A stretch of 64,000 nt of DNA. Source: Bullera alba (Eukaryota; Basidiomycota; Tremellomycetes; Tremellales; Bulleraceae). The stretch covers positions 1,922,001 to 1,986,000 of the forward strand of contig BCIX01000002.1 of the NCBI GenBank assembly GCA_001600095.1, read 5' to 3'. The notes beneath the pieces were generated by a model, which saw only the letters and a list, made by a program, of their open reading frames with translations, had not been told where the DNA came from and did no database searches. Shown here piece by piece: positions 22,201-34,299 of the stretch. The translations under genes were made by a program, and so were the position numbers. Each line of letters begins with the position of its first letter. Position 1 is the stretch's first letter.

Positions 22201-23774
22201 TCAGTCCTCCTTGAGGCCCTCACGAGGGTTCGCATTGCTCCGCCAGAGCAAAGCGGCAACAAGTGATACCGCTATGACAGTCAGGCCACCCTTGGCGTAG
22301 TCGATCACACTGCTGGCAGAGGTATGAAGGGGACTCTGCCATCCTCGAGGCTTTGTCACATGCGGCTGCTGTGCGGTCTTCTTAAGGAAGGCCTTGGAAT
22401 CGCCGATGGTGTTCTTGTGCTTCTTTGGAGCGGACGCTTCCCACTTGATGGGGTTCCGTCCGAATGGGCTGAGTGTATTCTCCACTGGCGTGACCTCGAC
22501 GTTGGCCACGCCGCCAAAGAAATCGGTGACCAAGATCTCGTCCGGCTTGGCTTTGGACAGTTCGTGCGAGATACCAGGATGAGAGTTGATCAGAACGGGA
22601 TTGTAAACGTCGAACTGCACACGTTCAGCATGGTGCTTAGCCTTCACAGCGTTGACCTACCAGATCCTGCATGGTGGCCTTCGAGGTCTTGTTGAGCGTT
22701 TCGAGGTATTGCAGGATGTAGTGTGTATACGCGTCGATGACGGAAACGCCGATATCCATGTCATTGTGGTGCTGGGACGATGTCAGTGGCAGTGTGATGG
22801 GTACGTTGGACTGCGTGCTTGCTTACAGAGTAGGAACTCTCGCCCAAGCCGGATGAGCCGGTGGAGATCAGGTTGGGCGAGTAAAACTTCGAGTACATTG
22901 TATTCGCTTGACAGGTATCGATAACAAAGAGGAGTTTGTTGAAGCTGAAGATTACGATGAATGCTATACTTCTCGCTGACAGTCTGGTAAGGACGTACCG
23001 CCTCTTCTCGGACATTTGCTCCACAGCGTCCGCTAGGTCGAATGCGGAGATCTCCTCGTTGTCTTGGAATTTCAAGAACTCGTTTCCTCCATGACCAGTC
23101 ATGTACAGGAAGACATTCGAGCTCGAGTCTGTGAGGAGTCTCTTGTGCGAGGGCGTGTGTGCTGGTTGTCGACCTAGAGAAGGGGCCACCAAGCCATCAA
23201 TACCCAATTCCTCCTTATCGCTAGTATCCACCCACCTGTTAGAAGACGGAGAAAGGACTCGACTGTGACTTCATATCCCCGATAGTCGACTTCCACTGCG
23301 TCACCGTATAGATCCATTTGCTTGCCTTTGTTCGCGTAGACCGTCGCGGGGAACGCATTACGGGAATTACAGGCTACATCGTCGGCCAGCATCATGATTA
23401 TGTTGGAATCTGGGATACCCAGCTGCTTGATGGTTCTGTACATCGCTAGCGTGTTGGCCATGTGCTGAAAGGTATTTGTCAGCTACTATCCCGGCGATAC
23501 AGTCTTGCTGCTCATCAAGCTTCTCTCAGAGCACAGATGGATGGCAGAGACCAAGAGCATGAAAACGACTCGGTAGACAGCTCACCCGGTAGTTGAACCA
23601 GTATCGTGAGGTGCAGACCAACACTGCCCAGTTGTTTGTATGCGTATGCCCCGTTCCATTGTTGGTGAACAAATCCGACATTTGATTTGCGACATCTTGA
23701 GTGAGGGCGTATGCGCTGGGTGCCAAGTAGCTCAACGTGAGCGTCAATACGCTGAGCAAGGAGGCGATCCGCAT
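22201..23774 (-). CDS. GPI8: GPI-anchor transamidase catalytic subunit (PIG-K)
   Basis: Exons are 23774-23586, 23464-23236, 23173-22999, 22944-22827, 22771-22661 and 22614-22201, for 411 residues. Gpi8 is the caspase-like (C13) cysteine protease of the ER GPI transamidase, which swaps the C-terminal signal of proproteins for a GPI anchor. A signal peptide ([20 protein letters not shown]) precedes [18 protein letters not shown]. The catalytic His is in [17 protein letters not shown] and the catalytic Cys in [16 protein letters not shown]-terminal membrane helix ([15 protein letters not shown]) follows a linker. An upstream in-frame TTG was ignored, since the ATG at 23774 starts the signal peptide exactly. 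Confidence 0.95.
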
Positions 23775-24161
23775 CGCAGTCTTGACCTTGTCCCGGGGCG
23801 AGAACGGGTGTGTAATGGACGTCCGGATGGAGATCAGTGACAGCAAGGCAAGACAGTCGCGTAGAGAGCACCGTTGACCGTAGTCGTAGTACTAGTTACG
23901 GTCAATTCGGAATTGGCAAATCGCCGCCAATCGCGCTCGGGTCTCAGCGAACTCTGACTGAGCGAACGTATTTCACCTTGTGACCCAGTCCGCTACCCTA
24001 GGTTACCTGCAGTATTGTACAACACTTAACACCTCTTCAGTCGACCCCCTTCGCTGAATCAGCACCACTAGCAGAACCGGCGCCGAACTCGCTAAAACAA
24101 GTCAACTCGATTTGTCGCATCTCAAAGCCCAACCCGCGACAAACGATAACACAGCTCGACC
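23775..24161. promoter_or_regulatory. Divergent promoter between GPI8 and RTF1
   Basis: 387 bp between two start codons with no coding signal. Confidence 0.5.
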
Positions 24162-26458
24162 ATGTCGGACCTCGAGAATGAGCTGCTGGGTCTAGCGGAG
24201 GATGACCCTCACCGAAGGAGGAAAAAGAAGGCCTCGTCTTCACATTCGAAGAGCAAGTCGTCGAGCAAAGGGCCGAAATCCAAAGCTTAGTGAGTATCGC
24301 TACCTGGTTTGCCAGAAACCGAGGGGGAGGTGAACAGAGTTGTGATCACAACCCTGCCTGTTTCCATCCGCCTAGAGACCTTGAGAGGGACGTATTCTGA
24401 CTTCTTTTAGCATCGAAGACTCTGATAATGAGGATGGCGATGAAGAGGGAGAGGAGGAAATGGACATGGACATGGATATGGATATGGACATCGAGTCAGA
24501 GGAAGGAGACGATGATGCACCCGCTCCCAAAGCGACCGTCCCGCCTCCAGCGGCCAAGAAGGCCAGAGCGGGAAGCAGTGCGAACAAGAACCCATACCCC
24601 TTAGAAGGCAAATACATTGACGAGGATGACCGGGAAGAGTGAGTAGTTTCATTGATCCAGATTGACGCAGAGCGCTGAGCGTCGGATAGGCTGGAAGGCA
24701 TGCCTGAAATTGAACGAGAGAACATCCTGGCCACACGTCTGGAAGAGCTGCAAAAGTATAAAGACTCTCAGCAGCTGGATATGATGTACAAGATGGCTGG
24801 AATGGGAGGGGATGACGAGGAAGAGGAGGAAGAAGATGACGAGGATGAGCGAAGCAGGAAAAGGAGTGAGTGCGACTTCGGGTCAGCTGTGTGGGGGACT
24901 AGGTGGACTGAATCTCCCTTAAGGGAAGCACACGAGTGTGACCAAAGAGGCTTCCAGGGCAATGAAGGACTTGAAGACCAAGCGTAAAGCTTTGGACGAG
25001 AGGACGCAAAGAAGGGCAAGTCAAATCGATCATGATCCCATGACAGCCAGGCTGATGTCCTTCTAGGCTGCTCGACGAGAGAAGAGGCATAGATCGACGA
25101 CCCCCGCTTCGGACTCGCATTCCACTGAGGATGGCGAGATCTCAGCTAGGGATATTTCGACTTCATTCAGACGACGATCAATGGACAGGTCTGCGAGCCC
25201 TGAACAGAAGCCAAAGGAGTCTGGCGAGAAGAAGGAAGACCTCGATGCCGCTGCGCCCAATTGGCAGGAACTGAACAGTGCCCGATTGAGCAGGTACGAG
25301 ATCGTCGATCTCATGTTCAAAGACGGTTTCGAGGAGGTCGCAGTCGGTGAGCAGGGCTTTCCGCACGCCTCTATACAGACTACTGATGGTGACTCAGGCG
25401 CATACGTCCGACTTATGGCTGCGGATCGAGATCCATCCGGAAGACCGAAGTACAGAGTCCACCGCATCGCGTCCATCGACACCAAACATGATCTCGGCCG
25501 GTACTCGATAGAGTACAAGGGCAGGAGCATTCTCGACAACAGAGCCCTGCTCTGTGCTTATGGGAACCAGAAGAGGCTCTTCCGGATCGCAGACGTGTCC
25601 AACGGGGACTTTGACCATGTATGTCATCCGCGACCTCTTCAAATTTGTGCCAAACGCTGACAGCATACCTAGGGCGAGTTTGACAGATTCACGAGGACAA
25701 ACGAGGTGGACAAGATCAAAGCGCCAAAGCGATCCGAACTGAAGAAAAAGCACGACGCGATCAGAGATTTGCGAGATCGAGCAATGACCAATGTGCGTAC
25801 CATCTTCGTGTTCCGGCATGAGGGGTTCGATAGAGAGATCCTGCTGATACATGATGTACAGGAGGAGATCAGTCGGCAGGTCGAGTCGAGAAAGCAGTCG
25901 AATCCAATGGCCCAGCGAAGTAAGGTGGTGGTTGAGATCACTGGACTGGTGCAAGCGAGGAATCTCGCCTTGCGACGAGACGACAGGGTCACAGCAGACG
26001 ACCTTGCAAGGCAGATCATCGCCCTTGGTGGTGATCCCAGTACAGGTGAGAGCTTACTTGTCCGTTTAAGAGATGTCGTCAGCTGACACAGAGTCCAGGG
26101 AATCTCGTCAACACCAGCACTGGAGACGTACAGGCCGCTTTGGAGGAATACGATAATAAGATACAGCGAATCAATGAGAACAACAAGAAAAGGACCAAAG
26201 AGCAGATGGCTGCTGCCCATCAGGCCAGTATACAACGCAAAAAGGCAGAAGAAGCAATTGTCAAGGCGAAACAGTGAGTCGGCTTGCTCAAAATCCTTGG
26301 AGAAAGTGTCGTTGATGCGATGCAGAGCCGCTGCTGTCGATGGTGCCGCTGCCGACCTGCCAAAGGCCGTTGCGCCTCCAGTGTCCGGCTTGAAGAAAGG
26401 CGAGACACCTCAGCAATACGTTGCGAGGACGATTGAGCTGGACCTAGGAGACTTCTAG
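24162..26458 (+). CDS. RTF1: RNA polymerase II-associated Paf1 complex subunit Rtf1
   Basis: Ten exons: 24162-24289, 24411-24638, 24690-24865, 24924-25015, 25067-25346, 25398-25618, 25673-25792, 25862-26045, 26099-26273 and 26326-26458, for 578 residues. Rtf1 couples elongating Pol II to H2B ubiquitylation. The N-terminus (MSDLENELLGLAED) is followed by Lys/Ser and acidic tracts, including a Met-Asp repeat near residue 65. The histone-modification region contains LEGMPEIERENILATRLEEL. The Plus3 domain spans SARLSRYEIVDLMFKDGFEE, AYVRLMAAD, YRVHRIASI and GRSILDNRALLCAYG. A long coiled coil follows, and the protein ends ELDLGDF. The exon 4/5 intron starts with GCAAGT, a GC-AG intron. Confidence 0.94.
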
Positions 26459-26465
26459 GATACTT

Positions 26466-27063
26466 CTAGTGCCGGAGAATAGCTTCCACCTGGTCGGAGG
26501 AATGGACCGCAAGTCCACCTTCCGGCTTGTTCTCCAGTCGCAGATCAGCCTGATTGATAAGCATGAGGCTCGCGAGGTCTAGCGTCTTCCACCATGTATC
26601 GCATGTATCGATGTCGGCCTGCTTAGCAATATATCCATCGCATGCATGGATGTTACGCTGAGTCATGATGCATGATGCGCAGTAATGAATGCACTGGGTG
26701 GTGGAAGCAGAGTGCCACATGTCGGTACTATGGAAAATGCTGGGCTCGCCTGGCAGGCTAAGGGCCCGCTTGGACTCGGTGGCAGCTTCAACGCTCTCTC
26801 GCTCCAGGTCATAGACAGAGCCTCGGTTTATCTTATCTCTCGCTCTCAACGATAGCATCGTTATCAACTGCAGTACTCGTGAGTGATGGCTCAAGGGCGC
26901 AAGGTGTCGGCTTGGACATGATGGGAGGATGAACGCGTGGATTGAATCGATAAGACCGGTTGCTGACGAATGCTTTTTCCAACCTTCCAACCTCGATGAC
27001 ATCCGATTGCCACCATCCTTCTTTCAACACTGCACCTATCCATACCTCTTTGGACTCAATCAT
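26466..27063 (-). CDS. Hypothetical Cys/His-containing protein (tentative)
   Basis: The proposed exons are 27063-26968 and 26867-26466, for 165 residues. The intron is GTCAGC...CTGCAG (100 nt). I do not recognise the product. Coding-like stretches are MIESKEVWIGAVLKEGWWQ, VYDLERESVEAATESKRAL and a run with five cysteines (CIHYCASC, HACDGY, DTCDTWW), then KTLDLASLMLINQADLRLE. Third positions favour C/G as in neighbouring genes. The stop is only 7 bp past the RTF1 stop on the other strand, and the start is 63 bp from the UBC4 ATG. The intron is longer than usual here, and the ATG choice is a guess. Confidence 0.4.
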
Positions 27064-27126
27064 CCCTTCCTTGCACTCGTCTCTCGTCCCCGTAGAACGC
27101 CCTAAACAAGTGTTGGAATCAGCAAG

Positions 27127-28004
<878 letters not shown>

Positions 28005-28357
28005 AACGTAGAAACACCTTGATATCCTCCCTTACCCCACATGTACTCTCACTCTCGATACATACGTCCCATTGCAGGTTGTGCACCGTCATGATACCGA
28101 TTTGACACGAACGTTGGGACTGGGGGGACTTGAGGCTGGTGATCGCGTCGAGGGCCAGCTGACATTATTGATTCTTCTGTCGCGGTACACGTTCGCAACG
28201 ACTACCGCTGCATGGCTCATGAAGGTTGATATTAATTTGATCTTTGGTTGTACTAACATTATTAGACTTGTCTACCCAGGAGCAGCAGAACATCATCCAA
28301 GATTATAAAGCTGATTCTGAAACCCACGAATTACTACCAGCGTTGTTCCCTCACTCT
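28005..28357. terminator. Convergent 3' region of UBC4 and membrane protein copy A
   Basis: It holds both 3' ends. Positions 28207-28315 are repeated, diverged, at 29921-30024, downstream of the paralogous copy B. Confidence 0.55.
28207..28315 (-). repeat. Duplicated 3' flank, copy A
   Basis: About 109 bp matching 29921-30024 with scattered differences. Shared blocks include GCTGCATGGCTCAT, TTGATCTTTGG and CTTGTCTACCCAG. It lies about 43 bp past the stop codon of copy A; the partner lies about 54 bp past the stop of copy B. Confidence 0.85.
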
Positions 28358-29330
28358 CTACACTCTGTCGGCATCGTTCTTGTTGAAGGCGACGCCATCG
28401 GCGCTGACCTTTGTGTCGTCGCCCTCGTCGGTCATCGTTCGCGTAATTGGGAGGCCATGTCTTGGGCACTGATCCAACGCAAGTTGGTCGTTCGCCATAT
28501 CCTCCTTCTTACCGGAATTCCAATATCTGGGGTCCCTGTTGAATGTTCCTTCAAGGAGGAAGTGCGTGGGGATGAGGTAGGCTTGATTCGGAGAGAAGCC
28601 CTTGACTTTATGAGCCTTGACGACGATGAGGGTGAGCCATGCGATGTAGATGAGGACTTGAGCAAGCGAGAGTGCACCGACGGCTGCCAGACTGGCGCAA
28701 GTAGCATCGGCCTTTCGGATGACAGCTTGGTAGTCCTGTCGATCGATGTCATTCTTGTCAAAGAAGCTGAGATCTTCACAGGTCACGGACCAGTACGCGA
28801 TGGAGATGGACTCGATTGCGCCGGCTGAGAGAATGTTAGCACATGACTGACAGGGCGAATCTGGCTACTGAGGCCTGCAGAGCTCAGGCTTTGAGAGGAG
28901 ACTGAGGGAGAGGTAGACGGATAGGTAGGGGATAATGAAAGGGAAGAGGGGGTAGACCGGAAAGTGTAGGATGATGGTATACCTGACAACGATACTACAG
29001 GATACTACTCACCAAGCCATGTGACCATCTGCACAACAATATAGGCGATCTCGCCGCCTGCACGGTCGAACTTGTTGTCGCGGTGCTTGACGCTGAGATA
29101 GACCGTTGCGGGGAGATATATCAACGACATGAGGATCGAGACGCAGTGCATACATAGCAATGCGCGATCGCCCGACTTTGCCAGGTTGAGCGCCAGTGCG
29201 ACGATCAGGAGTACTGTCGTGAGGATCTGGGAAAGAGCAAACATGCTCAGCGAGTGAAGACCTGCGATATATCACTTGGAATGTCACTCACCATGAAGGC
29301 ATAGCGCACAAGGGAAGATTTGGTCGTCAT
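28358..29330 (-). CDS. Four-TM membrane protein of unknown function, tandem copy A
   Basis: Exons are 29330-29292, 29226-29013 and 28824-28358, for 239 residues. Start MTTKSSLVRYAFM. Membrane segments: ILTTVLLIVALALNL, LLCMHCVSILMSLIYLPATV, IAYIVVQMVTWL and AAVGALSLAQVLIYIAWLTL. The loop between TM3 and TM4 contains paired cysteines (WSVTCEDLS, DATCASL). The cytosolic tail has KAHKVKGFSPNQAYLIPTHF and ends NKNDADRV. Layout is MARVEL/tetraspan-like, but I cannot name the family. It is a close paralogue of the gene at 30078-30977, with the same exon structure and exon 1 and 2 lengths (39 and 214 nt). Its second intron is 188 nt, long for this genome. Confidence 0.8.
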
Positions 29331-30077
29331 CTTGAATCAGCTTGCAGGATGCCTGTGAGGAGTTCCAATAGACTGAGGGTGTGGTTGAAGACATTCACTG
29401 CCCATGCCAATGGGAGCTGACTCTGACGACTCCTATCATCGCGCTTCATATATGACACTTAGCACGTCTACGATAGGTACCTACCATTGAATGCCAAGGC
29501 CGCCACATCAACAGCTTTCCACTGGGCGTACAGATAGCATACACAGGCAGCAAGTCAACCTCTCACAGCGGGGTGCAAGTCAAGACTCCACCATTGTCAC
29601 GACATGCAACCGCTGCACGACACAGTACTATCGTCATTCGTGAGGTACCATCGCACTCCGCCTCGTCATTCCGCCCCCCGCAGCTCTCCGTCTCCGTCTC
29701 CGCAGCCGCGATATTACTGCCCTCAAGGGCAGCAGCTGGAAGCAGCCACCAAGTGATGGATAACGATGGATGCGGTGCAGCAGGGGGTTGCTAGATTGCT
29801 GATACCCAGTGCACAGCACGAACATTGGGACAGATTCTGGCCAGATTGTCGGTGTTCGACAGCCAACAGGCGGTCGCGCTTCGGAACCGAGTGCCCATGT
29901 CTTTGTTCTGTTCTCGTCTGGCTGCATGGCTCATTAAGGTGATATTATACTTGATCTTTGGCTACACTGTCATTATAAGGGCTTGTCTACCCAGCAGATT
30001 ATACCACGACATTATAAGGCTGATATGATACTAATCCGCGATCGTGCGCACGCCTAAGGTTACACGACGCACAAAAT
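29331..30077. other. Spacer between tandem paralogues, including duplicated 3' flank of copy B
   Basis: No supported gene. Positions 29921-30024 match 28207-28315. The rest should hold the promoter of copy A. A CT-rich stretch at 29670-29710 lies about 350 bp upstream of the copy A start codon. Confidence 0.5.
29921..30024 (-). repeat. Duplicated 3' flank, copy B
   Basis: Partner of 28207-28315. The copies keep order and orientation relative to the paralogous stop codons, with a few small indels. Confidence 0.85.
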
Positions 30078-30977
30078 CTACACCCTATCGCTGTTGTCCT
30101 TCTTGCACGCGACGCCGGGGGCACTGACCCTGGTGTCATCGGTGCCCGTTCGGGTGATTGGCGAGCCATGTGCTGGATACTGATCCAACTTGACGTTGTC
30201 GTCGACTATGTCACCCTTGTGGCTGGACTCCCAGTACTTGGGGTCTCTGTTGAAGTTTCCTTCGAGGAGGAAGTGCGTGGGGATGAGGTATGCCTGGTTG
30301 ACCGAGAAGCCCTTGACTTTATGGGCTTTGACGACAATGAGGGTGAGCCACGCGATGTGGATAACCGCAACAACGAGGGAAAGTGCCCCGACGGCGGCAA
30401 GACTGGCGCAAGTAGCCTTGGCATTTCTGTTGGCAGCGGCGTAATCGTTTTGGTCGAGGTCGAATACGCTGATGTCCTTGCAAGTGTATGACCATACTGA
30501 GAGTACGCAGGCCTCAATGCCGCCGGCTGAGCAATGTAGTCAGTGTATGCCTTACAGGGTGAAGTTAGCTATCGTGGGAGGGTACAGGCTGAGGAGGATC
30601 CAAAGGTGACAGTAGCAGGAGATGGGGAGGGTAGGGCTTTATCTTGGACTTCGATCACTCACCAATCCATGTGGCCATTTGCATCACGACATAGGCAATC
30701 TCTCCGCCGGCATGGTCGAACTTGTTGTTACGGTGCTTGACACTGAGATACACCGCCGCAGGGAGGTATATCAACGACATGAGGATAGACACGCCGTGCA
30801 AGCATAGCAAAACGAGGTCACCCGATTTCGCCAAGTTGAGGGGCAAGACGACGATCAGGAGTATCGTCGAGAAGAGCTGCACAACGGGAGTTGTATCAGC
30901 AGACAGCTCTAGCATGAGGATGAGTGGCGATGGCTCACCATGAAGGCATAACGGGCGAAGGAGGATTTGGTCGTCAT
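30078..30977 (-). CDS. Four-TM membrane protein of unknown function, tandem copy B
   Basis: Exons are 30977-30939, 30876-30663 and 30526-30078, for 233 residues. It starts MTTKSSFARYAFM. Conserved with copy A are the TM2 region SILMSLIYLPAAVYLSVKHR, NKFDHAGGEIAYVVMQMATW, TCASLAAVGALSLVV, WLTLIVVKAHKVKGFS and NQAYLIPTHFLLEGNFNRD. The tails differ most; both end DRV. Divergence in the extracellular loop around the cysteines (WSYTCKDIS) and in the tail suggests that both copies are functional but drifting. Function unknown. Confidence 0.8.
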
Positions 30978-32194
30978 CTCGTCCGAGAGCAACTGTTTGG
31001 AACGTGGATAGGTAGGTAGAGGGATAGATCGAGTGGAGACTTGGACAAGTGGCTGTAAGTGGTGAGTCTTCACGGCTCCTTTCATTGCAGTACATATAGC
31101 TGATCTACGATACCAGACGATACCAATACCCTTGCCATATCCGCAAGTGCCAAGCCGGCCGTTTCATCAGCATCGCCCGAACGAGGGAGGAGAAGGCAGG
31201 GTAGACGGCATCTAGGACTCAGTATCGCATCCCGTCTTGTTACCCCGCCCGCTCTATCAGCTCGCCCAGGTCTAAGTGTAGCTGTTCAGCGAAGGGCATT
31301 CTGGAGCATGTGATGGTTAGCGATGGATGAGGATGGATGCCGATGCAAATGCCGATGCGGTGTTGCGGATATCCGCAAGCGCTTCGACTTCCAACGGGAT
31401 GAACGCTAATCAATCTCCACCGATGTTAAGCTTGCTCCGCTATTCTAGGGTCAACGAAGACAAGAGGACAAGCAGCAGTAGAAGAGGGAGGAAGCAGAAG
31501 GAAGGGGAAGAGCGGACAGCGTTGGGACAGCGCCTAAGCTAGAAAAGCATGACGAATTCCAGCGAAACTCTGGTTGCTCAAAGAGGCTAATCAGCTGGCA
31601 AATGATCCACTTGATCCGCTTTGTCCTGCTTTGTCCATCAACACCCTGTCCTACATGCACAATTGTCCTTGTCGGCTCGCTGTCCTTCAGCTTCGCATCG
31701 CTGAACCGCTATGAACCGGAAGAAACAACAGACATGGCCCTATGGAGACTCTACTAGGCCACTTAGGAGCGTCTCACTGTCTGGTGAGACCGTAAAAGCA
31801 ATGCACCTGCACTGTACCACATCCAGTGGAGCTGGAGCTAGCTGAAGCCGTTGTGAAGCCGTTGGGAGCTAGCTCACTTGGCTCGTCAATCTAATCCAGG
31901 GAACGTTGGAACTTGCATGTCTCATGATCTCATGACGGTCATCGCTTATGCACATGGGGTCTATTATATTGTACAACACCACCTGACGAGTCTATAAAGG
32001 AGAGCCTTCTACAGTCTTGGCGCTATTCGAGGCAAGGGACGTCCTTGCTGACATAGGACTGAACTGGACTGAAGCGCGGTGGAGGAGGGCGGAGGCGGCT
32101 ACTGGTATTTGCACAGCTCGAAGCTGATCCTAAGCAGCGTGAGCTCCAGTGCAGGCTGTGAGCTCCGCTTGAGGTGAACCCGAAATGATGTCAC
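30978..32194. other. Intergenic, 1.2 kb, no gene seen
   Basis: It contains short direct repeats, such as GAAGCCGTTG twice flanked by GGAGCTAGCT twice around 31827-31875, and GATGGATG/GCCGATGC reiterations at 31321-31360. There is no coding signal and no recognisable RNA gene. Confidence 0.5.
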
Positions 32195-33723
32195 TCACTT
32201 CACCCCGACATACGGACCCAAGTGAAGTCCGACAAAACCGCTATGGTCCACCCTGAGTCTGTCGATCAATTGCAACTCCTGCCAAGGCGTGAACAAGCGG
32301 TTCGAGCAGGACTGGAAGCGTGATGAGCTTGTCCTAGTCACAGGAAGTGGTTAACCTCATATAGCTCACCTCATTCTCCTGACCGTAGCAGAACCAATAC
32401 TCCGCGTCCTTCCCGTCCTCAGACACCACTCCCTCGGGCGCCGAGTTCTGCCAATACTCCCAGGAGGAATGGGTGAAGCAGGTGGTGTCCCCGGCAGCGC
32501 ACTGCATTCGGGATGGGACGTGAGGGACAATATCCACGCTGTTGACCATGTATCTGGCTCTCATGCCGAACTATGGGGTGTCAGTTGGGGCTTGGGAAGC
32601 AAGAGATGGAGGCTCGTGAGCTTCTCACCGTTCTGTCGATGTATCGGGCCCAGTACTGGAAGAAGAGGGTCGGAGTCCGACATTGACGGAGGAGACTCAG
32701 CAGAGAAAACTCTACTCACGATGTTACCGCTTCTCGGAGGGGCAAAAGCTCGGATGTAGACTTCTGTCTTCGGCCATCTCTTCTGTAGCCATGTGCCCAC
32801 GATCTGGGATAGAGCTCCGCCTGGACAAGAGTCAGTGCACCACGACTCGGCATGATATGGGAATTGTGTGTTTGTCACATCGTCATAAGACTGGAGGAGA
32901 GTAGAAAGGCAGCTGGGTGGCATCCAGGCTCTCACTCATGTCTCACCTAGCGAGTGTCCTACTACCCAGACATTCTTCACCCCATCCTTGACAGCAGGCT
33001 CGATGGCAGCTTCGAGGTCATCCACCATCCTGCCGAATGCCTGGTAGAAGCCCTTGTGCAAGAAGACGGATTCCGAGTCGGGAAAGTATTGCTTCGCCGG
33101 AGGCCAGAGCTCATAGTCCAAGTCGACGGAGATGGAGTCGTCGTCTGTCGCGTTGGTACCTGCGAGCGCTACCACGAGGATTGTGGTTGACATTCTGGCA
33201 ACAAACCCTGCCATGGGGTCAGCTCGGCTCGTGTGACATCTGCTTGGAGAATGGAGAGTCTTACATCTGGGGTTGAGACCGCCATCACCGCCGGCAGTGA
33301 GGTTGAGCGGTTTGGAGAGGTACTCGCATCCAGCTAGATGGCTATCAGCTGTCAATCGTTTACGAAAGGTCGAGAGACGGAGCTGTTACTTACGACCGCA
33401 GTCCCAGTCCAGGACGCTCTGAGTAGAGCAGTAAGCGATCCTGAGCAGAGTCTCATCAGCTCCCTCCACATTGGTCGGAGTGGAATCCGGATATTGGAAG
33501 ACCTGTGGCTGTGCCCAACTCACTGAGCCAGATGAGCGGGCTTGAGCCATTCGCGTGTGATGTCCGAAGCGTTGATCACAGTGTATGTGTTCTTGTGGGG
33601 ATCAATACGACCAGGTGGGTACCTCGGCCTGGCAGTGAGGGGTATCTGCTTCTCATCAGGGTCAAGGAGAGATCCAAGACTTGACGAAAGCGTCAGTGAG
33701 AGGAAGAAGACAAACGCCTTCAT
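32195..33723 (-). CDS. Secreted class-3 triacylglycerol lipase (alpha/beta hydrolase)
   Basis: Exons are 33723-33524, 33440-33394, 33333-33265, 33207-32947, 32820-32720, 32655-32629 (27 nt), 32570-32370 and 32278-32195, for 329 residues. The signal peptide is MKAFVFFLSLTLSSSLGS. The lipase_3 core has AQIAYCSTQSVLDWDCG, TILVVALAGTN (oxyanion strand) and FLHKGFYQAFGRM. The nucleophile elbow is VVGHSLGGALSQIVG, with the GHSLG serine split by an intron after G. The likely acid residue is D in VNSVDIVPHVP and the likely His is in RVDHSGF near the C-terminus. Cysteines in MQCAAGDTTCF may form a disulphide. It should hydrolyse lipid esters outside the cell or in the endomembrane lumen. Confidence 0.9.
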
Positions 33724-34299
33724 CCTGGGTGGTCAAGTGTGATTCTCGAGGTTATGGTCGAGTGTCAGACTAGAGGAAGTTGAATACGGTCAGAGTGGGA
33801 AAGTGGGACTGATGGGAAACCACCTTCATTGACCGTGCGCTGCCGTTGGAAACACAGAGGACACTGACCGACAGACACGGTACACCTTAGCGGTCAACCT
33901 CCACCTGCCACCTCGCCCCGCATCGGAAGTCTGGGAGATCAGAGTCGAGCTCGTAGTGTAGCACGAGGCAGAAAGATCGAGTGATTGAATGCATAAAGCA
34001 GGGTCGATACCCCCAGCGGGAGATGATATGCTCACGAGAATAGACCCTGCATACGGTCGATGAATGTGCAGTTGTGCACCTTTGTACACCCCAAATCTAC
34101 CTCAGCTATCTAACTATGAGTATCGACAGGGTGACAACCAGTGCTTGAGGAGGTTGTTTCTAACGAGCCAGAGTGCTCACTCCCAGGACCTGCTCCCCCC
34201 TCTAACCCATGACCCACGATACAGATACAGCTTAGACCTATGGCACATTTTGAAGGCGAATCCGATCAACGTTGTTGCTGAGAACTTCTGGGTCTAGAC
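33724..34299. other. Intergenic between lipase promoter and DUF6534-like gene end
   Basis: 576 bp without a supported gene. It should contain the lipase promoter, since the gene reads away to the left. Confidence 0.45.
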
